Below, piece by piece: positions 1 through 10,338 of a stretch of DNA of 64,000 nt. Every line of letters starts with the position of its first letter. Within the stretch, counting starts at the first letter, position 1. A model generated the notes under the pieces. The model saw only the letters and a program-made list of their open reading frames with translations, had not been told where the DNA came from and ran no database searches. A program made the translations under genes and the position numbers. This stretch comes from Phaseolus vulgaris (lineage: Eukaryota; Streptophyta; Magnoliopsida; Fabales; Fabaceae): positions 29,582,217-29,646,216 of the forward strand of contig NC_023755.2 of assembly GCF_000499845.2 (NCBI RefSeq), written 5' to 3'.

Positions 1-176
1 AGATTACTGACATAAAGCCAAATAATTAATCAACGAAAAAAATAAGGCCTTTTTTACCAATTCCCTAAAGTTATTACAAGGTTGGTTAACGAGATTTGAG
101 ACACATAAATTAGATATTATTTTAGAGACTACAAATTTTATTGGTATGTAAAGTAGTTTCTATTATTGATAAGTAG

Positions 177-283
177 TTTCTAAATTAGTATCTAATTATC
201 TACCAAGGTTTTAGCTATCAACTCTAGAATCTAAATAATTGGTAGCTAAAACTTTGGTAGCTAATTAGATACCAATTTAGAAA
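177..283. repeat. Foldback (hairpin) repeat, copy 1
   Basis: Two inverted arms (about 177-221 and 238-283) can pair over roughly 45 bp with few mismatches; both contain GGTAGCTAATTAGATA-like sequence. The same arm sequence occurs in two longer hairpins near 4658-4910 and 52050-52400, so this is a truncated member of a foldback/MITE family. It stops exactly where a CACTA-like end begins (284). Confidence 0.6.
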
Positions 284-420
284 CACTAGTGCAGAAAATG
301 CATTTTACAACGACATTCTAGGCCGGTTAAACAAGAATCGGTGTAAACAACAACAATTTAATTTTTATTTTTTTTGTTAGTATGGTATATTACACCGGTT
401 GCAGCAGCCTATATATCTTC
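284..420 (+). mobile_element. CACTA-like transposon terminus (fragment)
   Basis: Starts CACTAGTGCAGAAAATGC and continues with CATTTTACAACGAC and GGCCGGTT-type subterminal sequence, as in legume CACTA (En/Spm) termini. I see no matching inverted end nearby, so this is one orphan end or a decayed non-autonomous copy. The right limit is arbitrary. Confidence 0.4.
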
Positions 421-515
421 TTAGTCAATTCTTCAATCTACTATGTCAAAATTTTATTTTGAGCCAGAATTGCATCTGAAGTAATACAATCCAACATCCC
501 ATTCTTTGGCTCAAT

Positions 516-1330
516 CTATCTATCATTATGGGTTTGATAATCTATTGATGTCAATGCATCAATAAACTTTGTTGCTTGTTCTACATCAACAACCATCAAT
601 GTACCACCAACTACAACATCTAGAAACATTTTTGTATCAAATTTGAGGCCATTATGAAAGATATTCAATTGTGCAATATCTTTGAACCCATGATTTGGTT
701 CTTTTCTCAGCATCACTTTGAATCTCTCCCATGTTTCACAAAATGTTTTGTATTGTCTGAACATAGAAATATCAGATTTTGCTTTTATGTAGAGGGATAG
801 TGGAAAAAAGTCTATGTAAAAATTTATCCTTTACATCTTTCCAACTGGTAAGGCTCTAATTTGGATGGGATTTTAGTCATTCCTTAGCTCTTCCTGCCAT
901 TAAGAAAGGAAACAAACACAGATAAAATTTTCAATATCACTTGATTGAAAGCCCATTGTCCCCACCAACTCATAGAATGTAGACAAATGTGTATATGGAT
1001 CCTCATGGTGCATTCCAGTAAATTGATGGGTATTGATCAGATTGAGAAATGCAGGTTTCATCTCCAAGGCCTTAGTAGCAGGTATTGTAATACTAGAAAA
1101 GTGCCTTGACCCCTACTACATAGCATAATCTCCAAGTGCTCTTTTAGGTTGTGGGGAGTGGAAAAGTGGTTGAGGATTATTCTCTAATTTCTCCTTGTTT
1201 TTCTTTTTCATCCTATTCTTCTGAGCTGCCTTTTCAATCTCCGATTCAAACTGTAATTGGTCTTTGGAAACCTGTCCTCTCAATATCACATAAGACAACT
1301 CACTCCAGGATTAGCACAAGGAGTAACTAC
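516..1330 (-). pseudogene. Ty3/gypsy gag remnant (Athila-like element)
   Basis: Read on the minus strand, the region gives decayed gag. An N-terminal piece (about 1116-1298) ends with RALGDYAM, close to the RTLGDYAM motif common at the start of plant gypsy gag. A core piece (516-764) contains ETWERFKVMLRKEPNHG and a following FHNGL block, typical of the retrotransposon gag domain. Stops and frame changes separate the pieces. It lies just downstream (minus strand) of the primer-binding site and LTR at 1452-4087, so it is the gag of that element. The rest of the element lies off the left edge. Confidence 0.75.
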
Positions 1331-1451
1331 CAATAAAAATAAATTTTCAAAATTATAAAATTTAAAACAAATCAGAAAAAATAAAATAAAAATTATAAAC
1401 AATTAAAATATTCACAATATTTACGAATTTGTACTCTAGAATTAAAAGTGT

Positions 1452-1469
1452 TCCCCGACAACAACGCCA
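1452..1469 (-). promoter_or_regulatory. Primer-binding site, tRNA-Asp type, degraded
   Basis: The plus strand reads TCCCCGACAACAACGCCA. This matches the plant tRNA-Asp 3' end (TCCCCGGCAACGGCGCCA, from memory) except for three positions, all C to T on the element's own strand. Position directly inside the LTR fits a reverse-transcription primer site. Confidence 0.75.
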
Positions 1470-2390
1470 AAAACTTGATGACTATTTTATGGCAAGTGTA
1501 CCGTGTCAGAAGTAATAAATTTGTCCCTAAAGACGGATGTCGAACACATAAGGAACATTTGAATTCTCAAGTATAATATTCACTAAATAGAAAACAAAAT
1601 GTAAAAGTTTGTTAGAAAAGTTGTTGTGTATGATGAATTTGCAATAATTTAAATAAAACAAAGTAAAAGATTTGTGTGATTCAATTGGAAAAATTGGGAT
1701 TGGGGTTCATCCTTCTCACTCGTCTGTATTTTTACAAAAAGATTATAATATTCAATTTTGATTGATACTGATGCACATATAAAAAACATTCATATTGATT
1801 TCTCGTATACAAAATTATTGAGTCTCCTAAATATCAATTTCTCACATATTTATAAAAACTCCTTATCATTACGAACAAATGTTATAAAGAAATTAAGATT
1901 TCAAATAAATTCTTAGAAGTACTTTCTACTCAAATCTAAGGATCAAAATCATGAATAATTCAAGCTTTGAGAATAAAATGATAATATCAATCATCAATCA
2001 AGAACTAGAATATTATACATAAATATCACCACAATATATAAGAGTTTGAACACATTACTCCCAATCCCAAAGGGAAGAATTAGTCATTCATGTTGGTCAT
2101 TACAAGCATGAAAGCAAGAAAATATGATCCAGGATGTTTCTCCTTGACGGTTGGCTCCTTTAGGTTTTTCTATCTCTTTCTATTCTCCGAAGTCTAGGAT
2201 TATGCCTCACACCTTCTATTTAACTTAATTAGGCTTGGTCTAAGTGACATCTCGCTAAAGCGAGTTATTTCTTGCTTAAGCACGTTTGACGAGAAACAAA
2301 ATCCAGCTTCAATAGAGTGAACTCGCTTGGGCGAGTTTCAAATGTTCCAACTTTCTCTTTTTATCTTGTCCATTCTCCATTAGCCTTTTC

Positions 2391-3913
2391 TGTTGAGCAT
2401 GGGAGCTTTGATGTTTCAAATCCATGATGAAGCTTGAAGTTGTGCTGCTTTTGGTTTGGGTTTAGATTAGAATGTTTAGAATCTCTGTAAAGATCAGTTC
2501 TTGACACTTGCACAAAGCTTACCCAATCTGTTTAAAAAAGAAAAGTGTTTTTCTAAAGTAAAGAGAAAAACAATCGGTTGAATTATCGAAATAATCGGTT
2601 GTTTGTCACTTGGCTGGCTTAAAGGTTTTGAAACTGTTTTTGACTTGGTTATGTAACTACCTAACCAATTCAACCGGTTAAATCGTGTTTTCAACCGGTT
2701 GATTGTGACTTTCTCTAACAATTTTTTGAAAACCTGTTATTTTGTTTTGTGTGTGATCAAAACTACTTTGGATAATTAATGCTTCCTTGAATGGCTAGTT
2801 TTTAAGTGCTAAAAATATAGTCTTTCTTTCAAAACAAAAAACAACAAGTTTTTACACAGTTTGAAATCAAAAAGAGAGATTGAGATTAGTTTTTGAAAGA
2901 GGGATTGAGATTGCAAAATTGTTGTTAAGCTTTGCACTGGTACAAGATTTGATCATAGGACTTCCTGGTTTGTGTAATCTCGGGTGTTTTCTGTTCCTGT
3001 TGGTTGACTCGAAACGCCTTCGTACGTCTAAGTCACGCTCACATCCAAAGTCATTGCGTTTGCGTATGTTGTCCCTGTGATGAACACTTGAAACACAAAG
3101 ACAATGGGCGCCCTAGCGGTCGTTTGCACTCTGATGCTCAAGTCAGTACTACGGTTAGGAAACACCAAAAACTGTATACTCTTGCTCTTGTGTGTGTAAC
3201 GGCGCAAGAGGATTTTCCCCTGGCCAAGTTTGTTAACTTGCTATTTATAGACTGAAAACTAGGGTTTCCTGTTTACCTGAAATGGGCCTTTCTGATGGGC
3301 GGGCCTAACACTGTTGTTACCTTACTCTTGGGATAACCTAGCGCGTGGGGTCCCTAACTGGAGTGCAACCTCTGACGGGATGACCACCTGGATGCCTCCT
3401 CGAGCACCTGATTTCTGGGGTCACGCGCCTTTGAGAGTGCCCTAGCTGTTCACGTGCCATGCATGCAGCTCGCCACTGATTGCGACCCTTGCTAGTCATA
3501 CCCTTCTAGTGGCTTTTATACTTTGTGTCACGCCTGAATGCATCGTCCACTCTACATGCATGGGCACTCGTGATCTAGGCTTCTCCCTTATTGATAACTG
3601 GTGTGTGATCTGGGATCCACTTCTCGTGGCCCATCTCTACTGTTTGGATCTCCGATGCCCGACCTCTCCACACTGTTTAGTGGCAAGTCGGTACATCCTG
3701 ATGACCGATGTCTGACCACTCTCGGCTCCTTGGCGCACGTGTTTTGCGAGGTACTGGCCTGTGCTGCCCGTGGGACCCGCTTACGTGGCACCAACGTTAC
3801 CAGTGGTTGGTCAACGCCCGGGGACTGGTCGATACATTTTCTATTCCTTTCATGATTCTTATAATTGTACTTTCACCCCCCTCCCCCTCTTGTTTAAGCC
3901 ATCAATCCTTACA
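2391..3913 (+). mobile_element. SIRE-like copia solo LTR, itself interrupted
   Basis: Begins TGTTGAGCATG and ends TCAATCCTTACA after a C-rich tract and CTTGTTTAAGCCAT. It is flanked by 5-bp TSDs TTTTC (2386-2390 and 3914-3918). The start, the CAACCGGTTG motifs near 2670-2705 and the C-tract end match the solo LTR at 27297-28257 and the LTRs at 31805 and 37039. No internal sequence or second LTR is present, so it is a solo LTR left by LTR-LTR recombination. It is split at 2992-3836 by another solo LTR. Confidence 0.75.
2992..3836 (-). mobile_element. Tat-like Ty3/gypsy solo LTR, GC-rich
   Basis: On the minus strand it starts TGTATCGACCAGTCCCC and ends CAACAGGAACA, with TSDs TTTTC (2987-2991 and 3837-3841). 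Removing it rejoins GGGTGTTTTC to TATTCC, matching the corresponding part of the solo LTR at about 27848-27860. On the minus strand a TATAAATAG box (about 3242-3250) sits where an LTR promoter would lie, followed by a block with CGACCGCTAGGGCGCCC that I associate with Tat/Ogre LTRs. It is much richer in GC than its surroundings. Open reading frames on both strands here are LTR sequence, not genes. Confidence 0.75.
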
Positions 3914-4087
3914 TTTTCATCTCCATTTTCTCTTAGAATCCTGAAATTAACACAAATTTGGGAATAAATCGTTCATATTCAAGTTCAAATTCCTAAATTA
4001 GAGATTAAATAATAATTATTTTATCAATTAAAATCCATAAGTATTTATATTTTTATATGTTATATTATCGAATTATGACATTTATCA

Positions 4088-4610
4088 ATCATCTCATAAA
4101 AATACTTTTATATGAGCCAAAAAATAAGAGACTATTTTGATTAGGTTCGTATTCTTCAAAGCACCACAACCTCTTACAGGAACAAAAAACTTTCCCACTT
4201 TATGAAGGAATTAGCACAATAACACCCTTTTAAACCATAACACCTATTTCTTTATGAGAAGAACAAGCTAAGTTAAAATCAAAGAAGTAATACATGAACA
4301 CCATCCAATGAACATGAACATACAACTATTACTATTTGACTATTTTAAGACATTGAAGAGGACACAAAATCTAATCGAAGAAAGAAAACATTACAACAAA
4401 CAAATTATTATTTGTGGAGAACTCAAGAGAGAATGTAATCACAATGTGCATATTGAATTCTTACTTGAAAGTGAATTTTTCATAAGAGTATGTTTGTTGG
4501 AAAAAGTTGCAAGGTAATATTAACAAATATGTATCTTTGTTAAATTAATAACACAATCCATTGAATAAAAAAAAAATCATTAAATAGAAACTAACTTTAG
4601 AAACCAAAAT
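4088..4610. other. AT-rich intergenic sequence
   Basis: No gene, RNA or repeat boundary is recognised. One 69-codon open frame (4308-4517) has no family resemblance and is treated as chance. Confidence 0.4.
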
Positions 4611-4614
4611 AATC

Positions 4615-4960
4615 AGTTGATTAGCTAAATTAGAGATCATTCTATAAACTAAAAAAATTATTGGTATTTAAAATAGTTTACATTATTAATAAAAATTTAT
4701 AAAATAACTTTTAAATTGGTATCTAACCATTAGCTACTAAAGTTTTAATTACTAACTACTTTATATTCTAAATTAATCTCTATTAGTATTTTAGGACCAG
4801 TTTAGAATCTAAATATTAGTTGCTAAAATCTTGATAGCTAATTGAGATACTAATTTAAAAACATTTTATAATTTTTTATTAACAATAGAAACCACTTTAG
4901 ATACCAATAATTTTTTTAATTTTAAAATAATATTTAATTTAATCAATATAATGATTAATT
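4615..4960. repeat. Foldback (hairpin) repeat, copy 2
   Basis: Long inverted arms: the left starts near 4658 with TTATTGGTATTTAAAATAG and the right ends at 4910 with its near-complement (CTTTAGATACCAATAA). Weaker pairing extends outward on both sides. The arms pair over about 115 bp around a loop near 4770-4800. Same family as 177-283 and 52050-52400. No coding sequence. Confidence 0.65.
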
Positions 4961-7336
4961 ATTTTTTCTCTAAATATAATTATTATTCAATTATTTTTTT
5001 TATAATTCATATATTTAGGTATCTCTGGGAGAAAAAAAGTAAGATGGAATTTAAGAAAGAAAACTATTTAAGAAACTATTTCTTTAGGATGGAAAAATCT
5101 CTTGTTTTAAAGATTTGTATGCCTTATCAACTCAATCTTATATATTTCATTGTATCATAGCGGATATATAACGGATAGGTCAGGAAAATCTTTCATTTTG
5201 GTATAATTTTCTAAAAAATTATTATAATTAATAAATTATAGAAAAGTTACAATAAAACCTTATTGGGAAGCATGATTTTATCTTAAAAAAGTGGTGTTCC
5301 ACCAGCATAATTTCAACATTTTATTTTTATAATACAAAAGTCATATTTGAAATACATAATTTCGTTTCATATAATTTATTTTTATTAAAAACTTGCTTAG
5401 TAAATACGTATTTTAATTTTTTGAATGAAATTATATTTAGTTTTTGTTGTATTAAAGTCGTGTGTGCTTACCAAAGACTTCTATTTATAAAAATATAAAT
5501 CATGCTTGCTAAGCATAATTTCAAAATAAAAATAAAAATTATGTTTACCAAGCAAAACTTCAATAAGAAAAATATATAAAACGAAATCGTATTATCGAAC
5601 ATGACTTCTGTGTTAAATATAATAAAATTAAAATTCTTCCTAATGACAATTTATCCAAATAATTTTCTTACAATCTTTCCACTGACTACTAATTTCTTTA
5701 AAACAATTCACATGGTGATTTTTTTCATGAAAAAGTATAAAGATATTTTGACTTTTATATCGAAAAGTATATGCTACAATATTAAAATATTAAAATGCAT
5801 GCGACGATATTTATATAATTTTTAAATTAAGTTCTAAAATTTTATTCTTTAATATTTCATTTTAATTTTGACAATATTATCTTTATAAATTGTTAAAAAA
5901 GTTTGTTTGAATATATTTTTAAAAATTAAGTAACATAAAATTATTGGTGGTAAAAATATTAACAATAATATTTTTTATAATGATGTATTATTTAAACTTG
6001 TGAAAATGAAATTATTTAAAAATTAATTTTATTTAAATTTATATTGTTGAGTATAAGTTATTTGATTTATTTTTTAGAAAGAATAATTTTAAAATGTAAT
6101 TTTATTTTAATTTTACTTTATGATAAATAATTTATTTTACTTTTAATCTAGGATAAAACTTTATTTTAATTTATATATTTTTTTTAAATCATTTTGAAAT
6201 TTAAAAAAAAATTACATTATAAGTGAATTTAAATATTTATAATTTTAAATAATTAAATTACTTTAATAATTTTTATAATTTAAATTTATTTTAAAAGTTC
6301 CTATTTAAACAACATATTTTAATATAAAATATTTTATATTCTCTATAAAGATGTATTTTTCTCTAAACATTATCCAAGAAAACTATTAGAGTGTTTTTTA
6401 AGTCATTTTTTATAAATACTTTTATGAAAATATACTTTTTTATAAATTAAAAAAAGTAAAAAATAAAAATTTAAAGAAACAGAATTTTTATATATTAATT
6501 TATACTTAAACTAATTTTATTTTATATATTTCTTTTATTTTCTTTTTATTTTTTTAAGAGAATTTATTAAAAAAAAACTTATCGAAATATAACATAAACA
6601 TATTTTGTTGAAATGCCTCCAATTGATTTGCAATGCAATTTTTTTATTAAAGATTAAATATTAATATAGTTATAGTAGTCATAGGACATTACAATCGTGG
6701 ACATTTTTCTTTGATATGCTTAAATGGAGTAATGGCAATAAAGAAATTAATAAAAATTACCAAAAAAACAAATAAAACCTCAAAAACTATTCATGCAATT
6801 CTTTTAATCTGAGATCGTAATCTAACTCAAAATAAAATCATCATAAATAAAATATATATTTATCGAAATAGTTAAGTCTTACTCGACCGAGACCACGAAT
6901 TATTTCAATTTACTTTTGTAAAACAAAAAAAAAAATCCAGCAACAGAAATTTGAATCTGAGAATTAATACTTTAGAGTACAATTATATATTGAATGATGA
7001 ATTATTTCAGTTTAGTTTTACAAAACAAAAGGTTCTATAGCAACAGAACTTTGAACATGTCAGAATTAAATCAACCTACTTTATAATTTGAGTAGTATAT
7101 ATAAAATTAAACATATCCATAGATCATGTTTTGTTGAGTTCACCAAGTTAACAACAAGATTTAAAGTAAGGTTGCAGTTGCAATCATAATTTCAATTTCA
7201 TCTTAATTATTAATTAACAGTATATGGAACAGACAAAACCTTGTTGCAATAGAGATGTATATGATTATGAGAGTCTCAAAATTTTGAAGTTGTGACCGAA
7301 AATGTAATCTCACAAATCATGGTTTAAAAATTTGAT
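4961..7336. other. Very AT-rich intergenic DNA
   Basis: Long runs of A/T with no sustained codon bias. Short open frames (for example 5601-5825) look random. The last 250 bp may hold the 3' UTR of the minus-strand gene at 7337-7642. Confidence 0.4.
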
Positions 7337-7642
7337 CTAACCGCCGCCTCCGTCGCCACCGCCATCACCACCGAGTCCACTTATGCGACGCTCTGATTTT
7401 CGTGAATGCGCAGTGCTACCACCACCATGACGGCTGGTATATCTACTTGAAGCACGAATTGGTGGTGGTGCTCTTCGTGCATGTTGGTCGTAGGAATCGT
7501 CAACCCCACAAGAAAATATGATCATTGATATAAGCATAAGAGACAGAAAAATGATTCCCAGCAAAAATAAGGTCCCTGAGTTATACCTAATTACTTCATC
7601 TTGGTAGCCACCATGAAACATTGCAAGGAATTCTCTAGCCAT
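7337..7642 (-). CDS. Small one-pass membrane protein, Gly-rich tail, function unknown
   Basis: The 101-residue single-exon ORF has a conventional plant start context (AAGATGGCT), and an in-frame TGA two codons upstream fixes the start. Residues 1-23 are a short polar head. Residues about 24-45 (GTLFLLGIIFLSLMLISM...) form one strong transmembrane helix followed by a Cys. Residues 50-88 are basic and rich in Ser, Arg and His; the last 13 are Gly and Asp only (GGDGGGDGGGG). No signal-peptide cleavage motif is obvious, so a type I or III anchor is possible; orientation is uncertain. I do not recognise the family. Its flanks are AT-rich, with a TATAAAAATATT run about 370 bp upstream of the start (near 8013-8026) that could be a TATA box. 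A lineage-specific small membrane protein is the best description; a chance ORF is possible but less likely given helix, start context and unbroken frame in AT-rich DNA. Confidence 0.6.
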   Translation of the reverse strand: MAREFLAMFHGGYQDEVIRYNSGTLFLLGIIFLSLMLISMIIFSCGVDDSYDQHARRAPPPIRASSRYTSRHGGGSTAHSRKSERRISGLGGDGGGDGGGG

Positions 7643-8400
7643 CTTTCACTAATTAATGGGACCTTCTCTTTCTAAACCCTCCTCATCTCAAACCTAGCTA
7701 CCATTAACGTCCGCAAAAGCTTCCAGAGTTTATACTCTACAAAACTACTACAATGGTGCATACAAAATTAGTAAACCCTACTGTTGCTACAACACTATTT
7801 TATAGATCAACACTTCAGAAAAACAGAAACTGCATTTCAAGTTCAAGCAACAAAACAGGATTCAGATCCTGAAAATTTCAAGATCTCAGCAAGAAAAACA
7901 CAAAGATCCTGAAATTTTGGCGGAGAACCGGACAAGTTTTGTAACGTGAACCGTTATTAAGGAAGAAGATGAACGGTTATAATGTTATGCAAAATAATCT
8001 AAAATATCAATATTTTTATAAATTGTAGTTGTTCTCTAAACTATTTTATATTTGTTGTTTCAGTTATAAAGTTTATTGTTGACATTTATAAGAATGAATT
8101 AAAGTTTAACTTTTTTTATAAATTTGACATTTATATCAAAACAAAATTTTGCATTTATATCAATACTAAACTATTTTATATTTTCAAAAAATTGCATGAT
8201 TTTTATTTGTCAATATTATGAAAAGGTAGGAAAGGAAAGTGATGAAAACAAAACTACTTCTTCTTATGAAGCAAAAATAAAATTCATTAAATATATTAAT
8301 ATTGAAAAAATAAAAGGTTGTTTCTTACTGTATCTCCATAGTTGTTTTTTTTAACTCCATCCTTCCTAAAATACCAAAAATATTTTTTATTTTATTGATG
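7643..8400. other. 5' flank of the small membrane-protein gene
   Basis: Contains the likely 5' UTR (roughly 7643-7990), including a pair of AACGGTTnA/TGAACCGTT-like motifs near 7945-7980, then AT-rich DNA. No other gene seen. Confidence 0.3.
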
Positions 8401-9520
8401 TTTTCAATTTTGGAATGAATAATAAAAAAATTAGTCTGAATTATGGAATCTGAAATATAAAATATTTTTAAATTATAGAATCCATAAAATTATGAATTTT
8501 GTAATTTGAAATGTGCTTTTTTTTTAAAGAAAAAAATATATATTTTAGATTATAAAATCTGAAAGATATTTCTAGATTCAGAAATATATTCTAGATTTTA
8601 TAATTCAAAAGCTGCAATTAGAAAAATATACACTTCCAAATTATAAAATTCAAAATATATATTTTTAAAGACAAAATGATCTTTCGTCTAACTTATAATG
8701 TGACAGATAAGTTATGGAGGTACACTAAGAAACACCCAAATAAAATGGGCAATTACTTCCTGCACCATATCACTGCACCAAATTTTAGTATGAAAAGATG
8801 AAAATTTCCTTAGATAAAATAGGAGTACATATAATGTATGAACCCCCTTTTCCAAAATATATTTCCAGATTTATTATTTTTTTAACAAATTTTTTTAATT
8901 GCAGATTTTTTTATCTAGAATGGAATTTTGATTTTTTTTTTTTGGATTTTTATTTCTAAAACACAATAATATCTTCCAAATCTACTTTTCTAGAATGTAT
9001 TCTTTTCAATTCTTAATTTTCATTTCCAAAGTAAATGACATTTTTCAAAAATTTAAAACTATATAAGGAGAAGGTTAAAAAAGATTGAGTGCGAAAAGAA
9101 ATAACCGATTCTCCCTATACCATATCAATTCAGACCTACACTCAACACACTGACGTGAAATGTCCGTTTTGTTCTTAATGATTTTAAAAATTTGCCTTCC
9201 GGATATATAAATCCGAAACTAATATGTCACTTCTAGATTTCACCATCCGGAAGCTTACTTGGACAACATAAATGACCTTCTGGATGTCAAGATCCATAAG
9301 CAAACATAAATGAGTTCTGGATCTTAATCATCAATATCATTTACAACACACCATTCCGGATATAAAAATCTAGAACTCATAACTCACTTCTGAATATGAT
9401 CATCTGGAAACTTAAATGAAATAAAAAATGACTTTCTAGATTTCAAAATCTAAGAATGTATAAAAATCACTTCCAGATTTGTGCATCAATAAACAAAAAT
9501 AAAATCAGAACAATGTTGAA
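8400..9520. repeat. Field of short degenerate palindromes (TTCnGGAT...ATCCnGAA type)
   Basis: From about 8400 to 9500 the sequence repeatedly presents a short inverted pair such as CCTTCCGGATATATAAATCC, TTCTGGATGTCAAGATCCAT and GATTATAAAATCTGAAAG, every 30-60 bp with variable spacers. Two blocks carry a motif like CTCCCTATACCATATCA or CTTCCTGCACCATATCA (near 8757 and 9112), suggesting transposon subterminal sequence. Similar GGATAT/ATCC pairs flank the copia element at 16524-16589 and 21034-21118. No coding sequence. Confidence 0.45.
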
Positions 9521-9665
9521 TTTTAAATTTTATGATGGATGCATGTTATAAATGATATGCTGAAGGGAGAAATTGTCAAAGAATTTGCCAATAAAATGGT
9601 ATGGAGGCAATTGGCCCACACACTAAGTAGATCCACAAGTGGCAGACGAGGGTAAGAGAAATAAG

Positions 9666-9668
<3 letters not shown>

Positions 9669-9703
<35 letters not shown>
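9669..9703. repeat. (AT)n microsatellite
   Basis: About 35 bp of uninterrupted AT dinucleotide. Of interest only as a likely length-polymorphic site. Confidence 0.95.
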
Positions 9704-9707
<4 letters not shown>

Positions 9708-9935
9708 GAGTGATAAATAAAAGTTGTCATACTGTGTAGTAAAAAGATTGGTTATTAGCTATTTTAAACTGCCAACGTGTTAAAACTATAGATGGAGTTA
9801 ATTTTAAATAAGTGCAGTATGATTATTTTGATTCAAAGTAAATCGATAAAGGAATAAATGTATATTAGTCTATTTTCTAAAAATAATATGAGAATAAATT
9901 TGGTTCATATTTGGTACATTGTTTTATAAAAAAAT

Positions 9936-10015
9936 GTACGAATTCGCTTGCATAACTATCAGTACGAATTCACTTGCATAACTATCAGTACGAATTCACT
10001 TGCATAACTATCAGT
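9936..10015. repeat. 26-bp tandem repeat, three copies
   Basis: The unit GTACGAATTCACTTGCATAACTATCA is repeated at 9936, 9962 and 9988 (exact period 26); the first copy differs by one base (GAATTCG). It lies in the 3' flank of the DUF688 gene. Confidence 0.95.
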
Positions 10016-10338
10016 ATAATTAGTTCTGCACAATTTTTTTTGAATTAATTTTACACACTAAATTTTACTTGAATGGCAGAGAATTGAAGTGCTGCCCTAG
10101 GAGATCCACAATTTCAAATAGGTTCCAAGTCTGAATGCATGAATGTTAATTACACGAACAGATCGCGTTAAAGATTCGTGTAAATGACAGATACAACTTT
10201 TATTGAAACAGTATATTATTACATTATTAAAAAGATACAAAAGGCTATAGTGATTTACAGAGTCACCTCATCATGGGTATAAAAGCAAAGGGGAACACCC
10301 AACCAGAAGGATAGGAACATAGAAAACTAATGCAAAAA

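Larger units (their letters stand above)
1476..4087 (-). mobile_element. LTR of Athila-like Ty3/gypsy element, interrupted by two nested solo LTRs
   Basis: This is the 5' LTR of the minus-strand element. The minus-strand start reads TGATAAATGTC at 4087 and the end reads AGTCATCA at 1476. It is homologous along its length to the plus-strand LTR at 43921-45093, sharing the block near GTCCTTAGGGACAAATTATTACTTCTGA, the CTCGC...GCGAG block and the first bases. The homology is broken at 2391 and resumes at 3919, with TTTTC on both sides. Removing the insert (2391-3918) leaves an LTR of about 1084 bp. The LTR is old: many substitutions and small indels separate the two copies. Confidence 0.75.

Noticed and set aside
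3004..3967. Several overlapping ORFs on both strands (up to 84 codons) in GC-rich DNA
   Set aside because: They lie within a Tat-like solo LTR bounded by TTTTC duplications; overlapping frames on both strands are expected from the GC content. No domain motif.
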